Source: Curvibacter cyanobacteriorum
Lineage (GTDB): Bacteria; Pseudomonadota; Gammaproteobacteria; Burkholderiales; Burkholderiaceae_C
Length of the DNA: 64,000 nucleotides
Direction: 5' to 3'
Assembly (NCBI RefSeq): GCF_028649475.1
Contig: NZ_JAQSIP010000005.1
Coordinates: 248,001-312,000 of the forward strand
The notes beneath the pieces are model-generated. The model searched no databases. It saw only the letters and a program-made list of their open reading frames with translations, and had not been told where the DNA came from. A program made the position numbers and the translations under genes. Shown piece after piece: positions 46,690 to 56,257 of this stretch. How positions within the stretch are numbered: position 1 is the first letter of the stretch; the number at the start of each line of letters is the position of its first letter.

Positions 46690-46745
46690 AGAGCGGCTTG
46701 AAACCAGGCACAACCCCGCCGAATGAGGGGGCTGGCAGGTCGCGC

Positions 46746-47276
46746 TCAGGGCTGGCGTGGCGGGCGGTGTTCGGACCGTTGGGTGCCGTGGCCGGGCGGC
46801 ATCGGTGGGTGCGGCGGGCCCATCAGGGGCAGGGCCTCGGCATCGAACACCTTTTGCTGCTCGGGTTGCAGGGTGGCGTAGAAGGTCTTGATGGCCTGGT
46901 GGCGCTGGGCTTGTTGTTGGCTGCGTTCCTGGTGCCGCGCGTCCATCTGGTTGAGGCGCTCGGGGGTGGTCAGTTGGGCCCATTCGGCCGGATCAGGGTG
47001 GCGGGGCGGTGTGCTGGGCGGCTGAACCGCGCTGATGAAGGTGTTCCAGGCGGGTTCCTGCTCTGCCGCCAGCTTGAGCTTCGCCTTCAACTCAGCGCTG
47101 CGCTTGGCAAAGTGGGCTTGTCGTTCGGCCGGGCTGGGGGGCGCCAGGCGTTTTTCATGGCGTGGCGGCTTGCCGCCGTTCTCGGGCGGGGACGCTGGGG
47201 CACTCTGGGCACAGGCCACCCAGCTCAGGCTGGCCAGGAGGGCGGCGGTCAGGCAGCGGGAAGTCGAGGTTTTCAT
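46746..47276 (-). CDS. Periplasmic Spy/CpxP-like (LTXXQ) protein
   Basis: A 176-residue exported protein: a signal peptide (MKTSTSRCLTAALLASLSWVACAQS) with cleavage near residue 24, then a helical, Gln/Lys/Arg-rich body. It contains two LTxxQ-like segments (LTTPERLNQMDARHQER and LQPEQQKVFDAE). Pro/His-rich tails flank the helices. Spy-type proteins are periplasmic chaperones or envelope-stress and metal sensors. The start at 47276 has an AAAGGA site. The 247-bp gap to rdgC holds both promoters; no clear operator was found. Confidence 0.78.
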   Translation of the reverse strand: MKTSTSRCLTAALLASLSWVACAQSAPASPPENGGKPPRHEKRLAPPSPAERQAHFAKRSAELKAKLKLAAEQEPAWNTFISAVQPPSTPPRHPDPAEWAQLTTPERLNQMDARHQERSQQQAQRHQAIKTFYATLQPEQQKVFDAEALPLMGPPHPPMPPGHGTQRSEHRPPRQP

Positions 47277-47523
47277 GGGAGTCCTTTCAAACAGGGTGCC
47301 GCATGAAGACACCCTCTGGCCATTGAGTTTGGACAGCTGCTGTGTCGACGCCATGAGCTTGGGGTGAGGCTTTGTAAAGTTTCCTGGGGCTTGCGATGAC
47401 CCTGTCACCGGATGCTCACAGGGGCGGAGCGCCGCCGAGCCCTGCGGCTGGCCTCACAATGGCGGCTGCGGGGTTCACGCCGGTGTGCCCCGACCTGATG
47501 TTTGTCTGATTCAAGGGTGTCCT

Positions 47524-48507
47524 GTGTTCAAGAATTTGATTGTTTACCGCCTCGGTGAGGGTTGGACGGCTTCTCTGGAGCAGCTGGAGGCGGCGCTGGA
47601 CAAGGCGCGCTATGTGGAATGCGGCGCCAGCCAGGAAAAGGCCACCGGCTGGATCGAACCGCGCGGCGAGGCCCATGGCCCGCTGGTGGAGTCGGTGGGG
47701 GGCCAATGGATCCTGAAGTTCATGATCGAAGTGAAGGCGGTGCCGGGTTCGGTGCTCAACCGCAAGGCCAAGGAGCGTGCGGCCCAGATCGAGCAGACCA
47801 CGGGCCGCAAGCCGGGCAAGAAGGAAGTCAAGGAGATCAAGGAAGAGGTCAAGCAGACGCTCTTGCCGATGGCGTTTTCCAAGCAGGGCTCGGTGCTGGT
47901 CTGGATCGACATGAACGCCCGGCTGATGCTGGTGGACGCGTCCAGCCAGGGGCGTGCCGACGAGGTGGTCACGGCCCTGGTCAAAGAACTCGAGGGCTTC
48001 GCAGTGGCCTTGGTCGACACCCAGATCAGCCCGGTGGCCGCCATGGCCGACTGGCTGACCACGCAGGAGCCGCCCGCAGGTTTCAACATCGAACAGGAGT
48101 GCGAGCTCAAGGCCACCGACGAGTCCAAGGCGGTGGTGCGTTACGCCCGCCATCCGCTGGACAACGACGAGGTCAAACAGCACATCGCGCAAGGCAAGTT
48201 GCCGACCAAGCTGGCGCTGACCTGGGATGACCGGGTGAGCTTCATGCTCACCGAGGGCATGCAGATCAAGAAGGTGTCGTTCCAGGACGTGGTGTTTGAG
48301 GGCAAGTCGGCCGACGATGGCGGGTTTGACGCCGACGTGGCGATTGCCACGGGCGAACTCTGCCAGCTGCTGCCCGACCTGATCCAGGCCCTGGGCGGCG
48401 AAGCGGTGCGACCCAGCCTAGCGCCAGCGCCCGACGCCCCGCCCAGTGCGGCGGCCACCGTGGCCGCTGCGGTGGGCGTGGACGACGACGAAGGCCCGCC
48501 GTTCTGA
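47524..48507 (+). CDS. rdgC: Recombination-associated protein RdgC
   Basis: RdgC is a ring-shaped, nucleoid-associated DNA-binding protein that restrains RecA-promoted exchange and helps replication in E. coli. The 327-residue protein opens with the family's FKNLIVYRL and shows the basic KPGKKEVKEIKEEVK helix and the late LTWDDRVSFMLTEGMQIKKV block. It uses a GTG start at 47524 with AAGGG upstream. The C-terminal Ala/Pro-rich tail (about 300-327) is variable. It stands alone about 0.9 kb from module 2 of the origin-like region. Confidence 0.94.
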   Translation: MFKNLIVYRLGEGWTASLEQLEAALDKARYVECGASQEKATGWIEPRGEAHGPLVESVGGQWILKFMIEVKAVPGSVLNRKAKERAAQIEQTTGRKPGKKEVKEIKEEVKQTLLPMAFSKQGSVLVWIDMNARLMLVDASSQGRADEVVTALVKELEGFAVALVDTQISPVAAMADWLTTQEPPAGFNIEQECELKATDESKAVVRYARHPLDNDEVKQHIAQGKLPTKLALTWDDRVSFMLTEGMQIKKVSFQDVVFEGKSADDGGFDADVAIATGELCQLLPDLIQALGGEAVRPSLAPAPDAPPSAAATVAAAVGVDDDEGPPF

Positions 48508-48574
48508 TGGGGCCCCGGCTCGGCCGGGGGGGCCCCGGGTGGGCACCGCCTGGGTGGGTGCCGCCCGCCTCGGG

Positions 48575-49471
48575 TCAGGCCATCAGGCCGGCCTGGAAGT
48601 CGCGGATGGCTTGGAACACTTCTTCTTGGGTGTTCATCACAAACGGACCGTACTGGGCGATGCCTTCGCGCAGGGGTTGACCCGCGATCAACAACACCCG
48701 CGCCGGCGCCGTGTTGCTGGCCGGGGCACTGAGGGCCACCCCGTCGTGGCCTTCGCTGGTGGCCAGCACGGTGTTGCGCAGGATGGCCATTTGCAGGGGC
48801 GGCACGGCCTGGCCCTCGATCGCCACCGATTCGCGGAAGGGGTAGACGAACGCGTTGTGCGTGCTGGGCAAGGGCTGCTCGAAACGGCTGCCCGGCGGCA
48901 GGCTCAGGTCCAGGTACAGCGGCTCGGTGGTGTCGCGTTGCATGGCCCCCGCGACCCCGTGGCTGTGGCCGGCAATGACGCGCACGCGCACCCCTTCGGC
49001 GGTGTCGAACTCAGGAATCTCTTCGCTTTGGATGTCGCGGTAGCCCGGGTCGCACAGCTTGTTGCGGCCTGGCAGGTTGAGCCAGAGCTGAAAGCCCTCC
49101 ATCAGGCCCTCTTCCTGCTCGGGCAGTTCGCTGTGGATCAGGCCGCGGCCGGCGGTCATCCACTGCACGCCGCCGTTTTGCAGCAGGCCTTCGTGGCCGG
49201 CGCTGTCGCGGTGGCGCATGCGCCCCGCGATCATGTAGGTGACGGTCTCAAAGCCCCGGTGGGGGTGGTTCGGGAACCCGGCGATGTAGTCGTCGGGCTG
49301 GTCGCTGGCAAAGTGGTCCAGCATCAGGTAGGGGTCCAAGCGGCGTTGCAGGTCCTGGGTCAGCACGCGGCTGAGTTGGACGCCAGCACCGTCTTGGGTG
49401 GCCTGGCCTTTGACCAGGCGTTCAATGGTGCGCGGTCTTTGCAGTGCGGGTGGGGGGGGGGAGGGGGTCAT
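48575..49471 (-). CDS. Pirin family protein
   Basis: A 298-residue bicupin pirin. The N-terminal cupin has the metal-site pattern HFASDQPDDYIAGFPNHPHRGFETVTY and ITAGRGLIHSE-type ending (here MTAGRGLIHSELPEQ); the C-terminal cupin is more divergent. Bacterial pirins bind iron and some are quercetinases; others modulate central metabolism. The start at 49471 (MTPSPPPPALQ) follows no clear ribosome site. Its first codons include a C10 tract on the coding strand (49452-49461), prone to slippage. Confidence 0.92.
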   Translation of the reverse strand: MTPSPPPPALQRPRTIERLVKGQATQDGAGVQLSRVLTQDLQRRLDPYLMLDHFASDQPDDYIAGFPNHPHRGFETVTYMIAGRMRHRDSAGHEGLLQNGGVQWMTAGRGLIHSELPEQEEGLMEGFQLWLNLPGRNKLCDPGYRDIQSEEIPEFDTAEGVRVRVIAGHSHGVAGAMQRDTTEPLYLDLSLPPGSRFEQPLPSTHNAFVYPFRESVAIEGQAVPPLQMAILRNTVLATSEGHDGVALSAPASNTAPARVLLIAGQPLREGIAQYGPFVMNTQEEVFQAIRDFQAGLMA

Positions 49472-49587
49472 GCGAATCACTTGGGGCAGGTGGGGCTGAA
49501 AACAAGATGATTTCACAGCCGGCCCAGCGCCGTGCAGGCGCGAAGGAAAGTCCTTTGGGGGCCAGACACGGCGGGTAAAGTGCCACC

Positions 49588-50835
49588 ATGGCCATGAATA
49601 TCGTCTGGGTGGGTTTGTTCGTGTCCGCGTTCCTCGCGGCCTTGTGGCGTTGGCTGGGGGGCGAGGCCACGGTGTTTCCGGCGCTGTTGAACGCCTTGTT
49701 CGACGCGGCCCGTTCCGGCTTTGAGCTGTCGCTGGGCCTGGCCGGGGTGATGACGCTGTGGCTGGGCCTGCTGCGGGTGGGCGAGCGTGCCGGCCTGATC
49801 AACAGCCTGGCGCGGTTGGCCAGCCCGCTGCTGCGCCAGCTGTTCCCGAGCGTGCCGCCAGGGCACCCGGCCCAGGCCGCGGTGACGTTGAACCTGTCGG
49901 CCAACCTGCTGGGGCTGGACAATGCCGCCACCCCTTTGGGCCTGCAGGCGATGCGCGAATTGCAGACCCTCAACCCCGAGCCCGACCGCGCCAGCGACGC
50001 ACAGATCATGTTCGTGGTGCTCAACACCGCGGGATTGACGCTGATTCCCAGTTCGGTGATTGCCATCCGGCAAAGCTTGGCGTTGCGCCAGGGGCTGACC
50101 GATTTCAATGCCGCCGATATTTTCTTGCCGACCCTGCTGGTCACCCTGGCCTCCTTGCTGGCGGGCCTGATGGCGGTGGCGGTGGCGCAGCGGCTGCCGG
50201 TTTGGCGACCGCGTTTCCTGTTGCCGGTGCTGGGCTTGGCGGGCAGCTTGGTGGCTGCGGTCTGGGGCCTGGCCCAGCTGTCACCGGCCCAGGCCTCGCA
50301 GTGGATGGGCAGCGTCGGGGCCTTGGTGATCGTGGGCGTGGTGATGCTGTTCTTGCTGGTTGGTTGCTGGCGCCGGGTGTCGGTGTACGACGCTTTCATC
50401 GAAGGCGCGCGCGAGGGCTTTGGTGTGGCGGTGCAGATCGTGCCCTACCTGGTGGCGATGTTGGTCGCGGTGGCGGCGTTTCGCAGCGCGGGTTGCATGG
50501 ACGCGCTGATGGGCGGGCTGGCCTGGGGCGTGGCGGCCCTGGGTTGGGACACCGCGTTCCTGCCCGCGCTGCCTGTGGGGCTGATGAAGATCCTGTCGGG
50601 CGCGGGCGCCCGGGGGCTGATGATCGACGTGTTGCAGGTGCACGGCGTCGACTCGTTTGTGGGCCGATTGGCGGCCATCATCCAGGGCTCCACCGAGACC
50701 ACGTTCTACGTGCTCGCGGTGTACTTTGGCAGCGTCGGGGTGCGCCAGACCCGGCACGCGCTGAGCTGTGCGCTGGTGGCGGACGTGGTGGGCCTGGTGG
50801 CCGCGATTGGCCTGGCCTACGCCTTGTGGCGCTGA
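49588..50835 (+). CDS. SpmA-SpmB-type fused nucleoside-recognition (Gate) membrane protein
   Basis: A 415-residue inner-membrane protein with two related halves, each resembling one Bacillus spore-maturation protein. The first half (about 1-210) resembles SpmA, with NLSANLLGLDNAATPLGLQAM; the second (about 235-415) resembles SpmB, with PYLVAMLVAVAAFRSAG and IIQGSTETTFYVLAVYFG. Both carry the nucleoside-recognition/Gate fold. The organism does not sporulate as far as can be told, so this is a general transporter-like function of unknown substrate. The fusion is known in proteobacteria. Confidence 0.88.
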   Translation: MAMNIVWVGLFVSAFLAALWRWLGGEATVFPALLNALFDAARSGFELSLGLAGVMTLWLGLLRVGERAGLINSLARLASPLLRQLFPSVPPGHPAQAAVTLNLSANLLGLDNAATPLGLQAMRELQTLNPEPDRASDAQIMFVVLNTAGLTLIPSSVIAIRQSLALRQGLTDFNAADIFLPTLLVTLASLLAGLMAVAVAQRLPVWRPRFLLPVLGLAGSLVAAVWGLAQLSPAQASQWMGSVGALVIVGVVMLFLLVGCWRRVSVYDAFIEGAREGFGVAVQIVPYLVAMLVAVAAFRSAGCMDALMGGLAWGVAALGWDTAFLPALPVGLMKILSGAGARGLMIDVLQVHGVDSFVGRLAAIIQGSTETTFYVLAVYFGSVGVRQTRHALSCALVADVVGLVAAIGLAYALWR

Positions 50836-50872
50836 GCGGGTGGCCACGCCGCCGCCGCGCTGGGGCCGCTGC

Positions 50873-51064
50873 TTATTTTTTGAGCGAGCAGGTGTTGAAG
50901 CCCAGCAGTTGGTAGGGCGGGCACCAGCCCAGCAGGCCGGTGGCCAGGGGCACCAGGCCCAACCAGCCCCACCAGCCCACGGTGCCGGTGGCCGCCAGGC
51001 CCAGCAACACCAAACCAATCAGGATGCGCAGCACGCGGTCCATGCCGCCAACGTTTTGGATCAT
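50873..51064 (-). CDS. DUF2892 (YgaP-like transmembrane) protein
   Basis: A 63-residue protein MIQNVGGMDRVLRILIGLVL..., with two hydrophobic helices and a short C-terminal segment containing CPPYQLLGFNTC. This is the DUF2892 / YgaP inner-membrane domain, often found beside rhodanese or metal genes. Here it is next to cueR on the same strand (70 bp). Its two cysteines could bind metal or sulfur; function unknown. Confidence 0.88.
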   Translation of the reverse strand: MIQNVGGMDRVLRILIGLVLLGLAATGTVGWWGWLGLVPLATGLLGWCPPYQLLGFNTCSLKK

Positions 51065-51134
51065 GAGAAAGTACCTCCAGGGGGATTCAAGGCTTCATTA
51101 GATACCCCAAGGGGTATGCCGGCCGTGATCCAGA

Positions 51135-51629
51135 TCAAGGGGGCACGGCCGCTGCTGGCGCCTGGTTGGCGGGGGCGCAGCAAGGGCTGACGCCGGCCAG
51201 GTCGTCGAGGATGGGGCAGTCGGGGCGGTCGTCCCCGGCGCAGTGCTGCAACAGGTCTTGCAAGGCCCGTTGCATGGCCTGCATGGCGGCGATGCGCCGG
51301 CTCAAGTCGTCCACATGCTGTTGGGCGATGCGTTTGACGCTGGCGCTGGCGCGTTGGTCTTGGCCCCAGAGGCTGAGCAGCTCACCAATCTCGGCCATCG
51401 AAAACCCCAGCGCCCGCCCGCGCTGGATGAAGCGCAGGCGGTGCACATCGGCTTCGCTGTACAGGCGGTAGCCGCCTTCGCTGCGGCGCAGTTGACCGAG
51501 CAGACCCAGGGACTCGTAGTGGCGCACCATCTTGGCCGACAGCCTGGCCTGGCGCGCGGCCTCGCCGATCTGAAAGCGCGCGCTGGTGTCGGCCTCGGCA
51601 CTGGGCGTCGTGGTGGGGCGGTGGTTCAC
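51135..51629 (-). CDS. cueR: Cu(I)-responsive MerR-family regulator CueR
   Basis: A 164-residue MerR-type activator. The winged helix begins QIGEAARQARLSAKMVRHYESLGLL and continues EGGYRLYSEADVHRLRFI. The dimerisation helix carries the CueR-like SVKRIAQQHVDDL, and the metal loop CAGDDRPDC has the C-X7-C spacing typical of monovalent copper/silver sensors. There is an N-terminal tail (residues 1-18) and a C-terminal Cys-Cys/Ala/Pro tail beyond the usual length. It overlaps copZ by ATGA and is expressed from the CueR-type promoter at 51874-51904. Confidence 0.92.
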   Translation of the reverse strand: MNHRPTTTPSAEADTSARFQIGEAARQARLSAKMVRHYESLGLLGQLRRSEGGYRLYSEADVHRLRFIQRGRALGFSMAEIGELLSLWGQDQRASASVKRIAQQHVDDLSRRIAAMQAMQRALQDLLQHCAGDDRPDCPILDDLAGVSPCCAPANQAPAAAVPP

Positions 51630-51823
51630 GGCGCGACCGTGTAGCCTTCTTCGGTGATCACCGCGGCCAGCGCCGAGCGTGGCTGTTCGCTTTGCACCGT
51701 GACCTGGCCTTGGGCGCGGTCGATCTGCACCTGGGCCTGGGGATCGAGTTGCTGAATGGCGCGGCTGATGGCCCGTTCGCAGTGGCCACAGCTCATGCCC
51801 TGGACCTGAAATTGTTGTTGCAT
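51626..51823 (-). CDS. copZ: CopZ-like copper chaperone (HMA domain)
   Basis: A 65-residue single heavy-metal-associated domain with the metal loop MSCGHCERAI and the usual beta-alpha-beta pattern ending EEGYTVAP. CopZ-type proteins carry Cu(I) to the export ATPase. It is the first gene of the minus-strand copZ-cueR pair; its stop overlaps the cueR start by 4 nt. The intergenic region to copA carries two CueR-type operators. Confidence 0.92.
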   Translation of the reverse strand: MQQQFQVQGMSCGHCERAISRAIQQLDPQAQVQIDRAQGQVTVQSEQPRSALAAVITEEGYTVAP

Positions 51824-51873
51824 GGACTGACTCCTGAAGTTGAGAAAGGGGCCCCAGGGGCCCAGGCTTGCCA

Positions 51874-51904
51874 TCATGAACCTTGCCATGATGGCAAGGT
51901 CAAG
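51874..51904 (-). promoter_or_regulatory. CueR-type operator/promoter of copZ-cueR
   Basis: On the minus strand: -35 TTGACC (plus 51899-51904), a 19-nt spacer and -10 CATGAT (plus 51874-51879). The over-long 19-nt spacer is the MerR-family hallmark. The operator ACCTTGCC...GGCAAGGT forms a near-perfect 21-bp palindrome at 51881-51901 and fits the CueR box consensus. Confidence 0.85.
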
Positions 51905-51961
51905 GCTTTTAAGGGCCCTTGATGCGCCACAAAGGCCCAAGCGATTGCGCGCTGATTTTGC

Positions 51962-51992
51962 TTGACCCTCCCAGGGTGGCAAGGTTTAGGCT
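51962..51992 (+). promoter_or_regulatory. CueR-type operator/promoter of copA
   Basis: -35 TTGACC (51962-51967), a 19-nt spacer and -10 TAGGCT (51987-51992). The spacer contains ACCCTCC and GGCAAGGT half sites (51965-51985), matching the CueR box with one less symmetric arm. The copA ATG follows 6 bp after the -10, so the transcript is nearly leaderless. Confidence 0.82.
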
Positions 51993-51998
51993 CTGGCC

Positions 51999-54263
51999 AT
52001 GACCCCTGTTGCTTCCACCCCCCCCAGCTCCGCCACTGCGACCCCCAACGGCACCGTGCCACCGCCCTCCGTCACCCTGGACCTGGGCATCGAGGGCATG
52101 ACCTGCTCCGCTTGCGTCACCCGCATCGAGCGCGTGTTGCGCAAGGTGCCCGGGGTGGAACAGGCCAGCGTCAACCTGGCCACCGAGTCGGCCCGCGTGG
52201 TGTTCCAGGCTGGGCCGCAGACCGAAGCCAGCCTGCGTCGGGCGGTGCGCGACGCGGGTTACACCCCGCGGGCGCCGGGCGCCGAGGTGTTGGCCGATGA
52301 CGTGTCGCCCTGGGCGGGGGTGGCCCCGGTGGCGCTGGGGCTGGCCTTGTCCCTGCCCTTGGTCGTGCCGATGCTGGCCGACCTGGTGGGGCAGCACTGG
52401 ATGCTGCCTGCGCTGTGGCAGTGGCTGCTGGCCACACCGGTGCAGTTTGTCCTGGGTGCGCGCTTTTACCAGGCGGGTTGGCATGCGCTGAAGGCCGGTA
52501 CTGGCAACATGGATCTGCTGGTGGCACTCGGCACCAGCGCCGGGTACGGCCTGTCCCTGTGGTTGTGGTGGAGCACCCCGGCCGGGCAGATGCCGCACCT
52601 GTACTTTGAGGCCTCGGCCGTGGTGGTCACCCTGGTGTTGCTGGGCAAATGGCTGGAGGCGCGGGCCAAGCGCCAGACCACCTCGGCCATCCGGGCCCTG
52701 CATGGCCTGCGCCCCGAGGTAGCCCACCTGCTGGGGCCCGAGGGGGAGCTGGATGTGCCCCTGGCCGAGGTGCTGCCTGGTGACCGTCTGGTGGTGCGAC
52801 CCGGTGAGCGCTTTCCGGTTGACGGTGTGGTGTGCGAGGGGCAAACCCAGGTCGACGAGTCCATGCTGACCGGCGAACCGCTGCCGGTGCCCAAGGGGCT
52901 GGGCGCTTCTGTGACCGGTGGCGCCATCAATGGCGAGGGCCGGGTGCTGATGCAGGTCACCGCGGTGGGGGCCGAAACCGTGCTGGCCCACATCATCGCC
53001 TTGGTGCAGGACGCGCAGGCGGCCAAGCCACCGATCCAGCGCCTGGCCGACCAGGTGTCGGCGGTGTTTGTGCCCGTGGTGCTGGTGTTGGCCTGGCTGA
53101 CCTGGCTGGGCTGGGTGCTGACCGGGCATGGCTGGGAGCCCGCCTTGATCCATGCGGTGGCCGTGCTGGTGATCGCCTGCCCCTGTGCCCTGGGCCTGGC
53201 CACGCCGGCGGCCATCATGGCAGGCACCGGCGTGGCCGCACGCCAGGGCATTTTGATCAAGGACGCGCAAGCACTGGAGCTGGCCCGCCAGGTGGACACC
53301 GTGGTGTTTGACAAGACCGGCACCCTGACCGTGGGCCAGCCCCGGCTGGTGAGCTTCGACCCCGCCGCGGGCGGCGACCCCGCGGCCGCTCTGGCCGTGG
53401 CTGCCAGCCTGCAGCGTGGCAGCGAACACCCCCTGGCGCGCGCGGTGTTGGCGCGGGCCGAACACGAGGGCCTGAACGTGCCCCCCGCCACCGACTGGCT
53501 GGCCGTGGCCGGGCGTGGTGTGCAGGCCACGGTGCAGGGGCGCAGGTGGCGACTGGGCAGTTGGCGTTGGGCCGAAGAACTGGGGGTCGACCGCGCGGCC
53601 TGGGCACCCGCACTGGCGCGCCTGCAAGCGCAGGGGGCCACGGTCTCGGTGCTGATGAGCCCCGCCGCTGAAACGCCCGATGCCGACTGGCTGGTTCACG
53701 CTTTGCTGGGTTTCGCCGACGAACCCAAGGCCGAAGCCGCCGCCGCCCTGAGCCGACTGCGGGCCCGGGGCTTGCGCCTGCGGATGCTGTCGGGTGACAA
53801 CCGCGCCGCGGCCGAAGCCATGGGCCTGCGCCTGGGCCTGGCCGCCACCGAGGTCATGGCCGAGGTGCTGCCCGCTGACAAGGCCGCGTGCATCCAGCGC
53901 CTGAAGGCCGAGGGTGCCTGTGTGTTGATGGTGGGCGACGGCGTCAACGATGCGCCCGCCTTGGCCGCCGCCGACGTGGGCATGGCCATGGGCACGGGCA
54001 CCGATGTCGCCATGCACGCGGCGGGCATCACCCTGATGCGCGGCGATGTGGCGCTGGTGGCCGACGCGCTGGACATCTCCCACCGCACCGTGGCCAAGAT
54101 CCGGCAGAACCTGTTCTGGGCCTTTGCCTACAACGTCGCGGGCCTGCCTTTGGCGGCCCTGGGTTTCCTCAGTCCGGTGGTGGCGGGGGCGGCGATGGCG
54201 CTCAGTTCCGTCAGCGTGATGGGCAATGCCTTGCTTCTCAAACGGTGGCGACGACGAGGGTAA
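51999..54263 (+). CDS. copA: Cu(I)-exporting P1B-type ATPase CopA
   Basis: CopA pumps Cu(I) (and Ag(I)) out of the cytoplasm. The 754 residues have one N-terminal HMA domain with MTCSAC at 34-39, eight predicted membrane helices, the transmembrane CPC motif at 394-396, the phosphorylated aspartate D438 in DKTGTLT, and the hinge [10 protein letters not shown]. These mark a P1B-1 copper ATPase. It is transcribed divergently from copZ-cueR from a CueR-type promoter. The N-terminal 25 residues are a Ser/Thr/Pro-rich tail. Confidence 0.96.
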   Translation: MTPVASTPPSSATATPNGTVPPPSVTLDLGIEGMTCSACVTRIERVLRKVPGVEQASVNLATESARVVFQAGPQTEASLRRAVRDAGYTPRAPGAEVLADDVSPWAGVAPVALGLALSLPLVVPMLADLVGQHWMLPALWQWLLATPVQFVLGARFYQAGWHALKAGTGNMDLLVALGTSAGYGLSLWLWWSTPAGQMPHLYFEASAVVVTLVLLGKWLEARAKRQTTSAIRALHGLRPEVAHLLGPEGELDVPLAEVLPGDRLVVRPGERFPVDGVVCEGQTQVDESMLTGEPLPVPKGLGASVTGGAINGEGRVLMQVTAVGAETVLAHIIALVQDAQAAKPPIQRLADQVSAVFVPVVLVLAWLTWLGWVLTGHGWEPALIHAVAVLVIACPCALGLATPAAIMAGTGVAARQGILIKDAQALELARQVDTVVFDKTGTLTVGQPRLVSFDPAAGGDPAAALAVAASLQRGSEHPLARAVLARAEHEGLNVPPATDWLAVAGRGVQATVQGRRWRLGSWRWAEELGVDRAAWAPALARLQAQGATVSVLMSPAAETPDADWLVHALLGFADEPKAEAAAALSRLRARGLRLRMLSGDNRAAAEAMGLRLGLAATEVMAEVLPADKAACIQRLKAEGACVLMVGDGVNDAPALAAADVGMAMGTGTDVAMHAAGITLMRGDVALVADALDISHRTVAKIRQNLFWAFAYNVAGLPLAALGFLSPVVAGAAMALSSVSVMGNALLLKRWRRRG

Positions 54264-54391
54264 AGCACCTTGCTATTCGGGCTTTCGTCCTATAAAAGTC
54301 TGGCAAACTGCCCTTTTGTCCCGGTCGCCTGACCGTTGATTTTTGCCAATGGGGCGGTTGGTGTCCCTCGGATGGCTTCTGGAGATCCCTC

Positions 54392-56032
54392 ATGAATCTT
54401 TTTGCGACGATGCGCTTGTTCACCATCCGTTTTCGAATGATTGGTGCGATTGCGGTGGTGCTCAGTCTTCTGGGCATGTTGGGTGGGGCAGGGATGCTGG
54501 GCATGTTCCGCATCCAGGGCATGAGCGAAGACTTCATGACCCACTCGTATGCGGCCATGGGCAGCCTGACCGAGCTGCGCGCGGAGCTGGCCCAGGTGCG
54601 CCGCTTCGAGAAGGACATGATCATCCAGTATGAAAAGCCCGAGGCCGTGAAGCAATTGCGCGGCAAGTGGCTGGAGTCGATTGGGCGCACCGAGCAAGTG
54701 CTCAAGCGCATCGCCGCGGCCGAGGCGGTCAGCGATGCCACCTTGCTCGACACCATTGGCCAGAAGCTGGGCACCTACCGCGATCAGTTTTCGTCGGTGG
54801 CGAACCAGCTCGAGTCCAGTGGCTACGAATCCGCCACCACCGCCAACCGCATGAGTGGTCGCGCCGTGGCCCAGTTTGAAGAAGCCGAGAAGGCCCTGAT
54901 GCAGCTCGAGAAAAGCCTGACCGACCAGGTCAATGGCGCGGTTGCTGACCAGGCCCGCGTGTCCAAGCAGACCCAGTTGCTGTTTGTGGCGGCGGTCATC
55001 ATCACGGTGCTGGTGGTGGTGCCGCTGACCTTGCTGAACATGCACTCGATCTGCCGCCCGCTCGAGGTGGCTCGCCAGGCGGCCCAGGCGATTGCCGGTG
55101 GTGACCTGTCGCGCCGCATCGACCACGACGGCAAGGACGAAGTGGCGGACCTGTTGAAGGCATTGGCGGACATGCAAGCAGGCCTGGGCGCCATGGTGGC
55201 GCAGGTGCGCGATGCGAGCGAGAACATCGCCACTGCCAGCCACGAGATTGCCACCGGCAACACCGACCTGTCGGGCCGCACCGAGCAAACCGCCTCGAAC
55301 GTGCAGACCACCGTGTCGTCCATCAACGACCTGACCGGCAATGTGCAACAGACGGCCTCGTCGGCCCAGCTGGCCAACCAGCTGGCGGCCTCGGCCTCGA
55401 GCGCTGCGGTGCGCGGCGGCTCGGTGGTGCGCCAAGCGGTGTCGAGCATGCACGAGATCTCGGCCTCCAGCCGCAAGATCAACGACATCATCGGCCTGAT
55501 CGACAGCATCGCCTTCCAGACCAACATCCTGGCTTTGAACGCGGCCGTCGAAGCCGCGCGGGCCGGTGAACAAGGCCGTGGTTTTGCCGTGGTGGCCAGC
55601 GAAGTGCGCGGCCTGGCACAGCGCTCGGCCCAGGCCGCCAGCGAGATCAAGGGCCTGATCAAGAACAGCGTCACCGCCGTGGACGGCGGCGTGAAACTGG
55701 TCGAAGACGCGGGCTCGGCCATGGACGAAATCGTCGGTGGCGTGCAGCGCGTGTCCGACATCATTGGCGAGATCACGGCAGCCGCGTCCGAGCAGTCGAG
55801 CGGCATTGGCAACGTCAACCAGTCCGTCAACCAGATCGACCAGATGACCCAGCAGAACGCGGCCCTGGTGGAGCAGTCGGCGGCCGCGGCCGAGTCGCTG
55901 CGCGAGCAGGCCGACCGCCTGGCCAGCGTGGTGCGTCAGTTCCGCCTCGACGAAGACCGTGCGGCGCGTGCCGCGGCCCCGCGCGCGGCCTACTTGGCCC
56001 AGCGTGAGCCGTCGGGTTTGTTGGGCATGTGA
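54392..56032 (+). CDS. Methyl-accepting chemotaxis protein
   Basis: A 546-residue transmembrane chemoreceptor: TM1 about 17-37, a periplasmic four-helix-bundle sensor (about 38-190), TM2 about 191-213, a HAMP domain (about 214-268), and the cytoplasmic signalling hairpin. The highly conserved tip reads [20 protein letters not shown], followed by [15 protein letters not shown]. The C-terminus lacks an NWETF-type CheR-binding pentapeptide, so methylation would need help from other receptors. A GGAG site precedes the ATG. The ligand is not predictable. Confidence 0.95.
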   Translation: MNLFATMRLFTIRFRMIGAIAVVLSLLGMLGGAGMLGMFRIQGMSEDFMTHSYAAMGSLTELRAELAQVRRFEKDMIIQYEKPEAVKQLRGKWLESIGRTEQVLKRIAAAEAVSDATLLDTIGQKLGTYRDQFSSVANQLESSGYESATTANRMSGRAVAQFEEAEKALMQLEKSLTDQVNGAVADQARVSKQTQLLFVAAVIITVLVVVPLTLLNMHSICRPLEVARQAAQAIAGGDLSRRIDHDGKDEVADLLKALADMQAGLGAMVAQVRDASENIATASHEIATGNTDLSGRTEQTASNVQTTVSSINDLTGNVQQTASSAQLANQLAASASSAAVRGGSVVRQAVSSMHEISASSRKINDIIGLIDSIAFQTNILALNAAVEAARAGEQGRGFAVVASEVRGLAQRSAQAASEIKGLIKNSVTAVDGGVKLVEDAGSAMDEIVGGVQRVSDIIGEITAAASEQSSGIGNVNQSVNQIDQMTQQNAALVEQSAAAAESLREQADRLASVVRQFRLDEDRAARAAAPRAAYLAQREPSGLLGM

Positions 56033-56078
56033 GTTCAGCCCGGCGCCGAGGCTCGCCTGCAGGGGCCCGTCAGAGCGA

Positions 56079-56107
56079 AAAAAACCGCCCTCATGGGGCG
56101 GTTTTTT
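56079..56107. terminator. Bidirectional Rho-independent terminator after the chemoreceptor
   Basis: AAAAAACCGCCC (56079-56090) and GGGCGGTTTTTT (56096-56107) form a perfect 12-bp stem with a 5-nt loop. It serves the chemoreceptor gene and possibly the converging czc operon. The remaining 150 bp to czcA hold nothing I can name. Confidence 0.92.
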
Positions 56108-56257
56108 CATGGCTGGTCTGTGGCGTTCTCGGGGGGCCGCCGGGGCCCTGGGACCGGGCCTCAGGGCGCCAGGGCGGACCTGACGGGACCTGGGGGAGGC
56201 TGGCTTCGAGCGCTCAAGGCGAGGGCGATCTGACCGGCGCGATCAGATCAGGCCCCC

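Larger units (their letters stand above)
44903..46745. other. 1.84-kb non-coding region with duplicated origin-like modules
   Basis: The longest gene-free stretch in the window. It contains two homologous modules in direct orientation (45199-45430 and 46388-46618), a 0.9-kb central tract of degenerate inverted-repeat units, and a terminator at its right edge. Open frames up to 227 codons exist but are Arg/Pro/Gly/Ser-rich, lack ribosome sites and overlap each other, so I do not call them genes. The module layout is that of an origin unwinding element. I interpret the region as a candidate oriC or a DnaA-titrating/regulatory locus. Confidence 0.6.
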
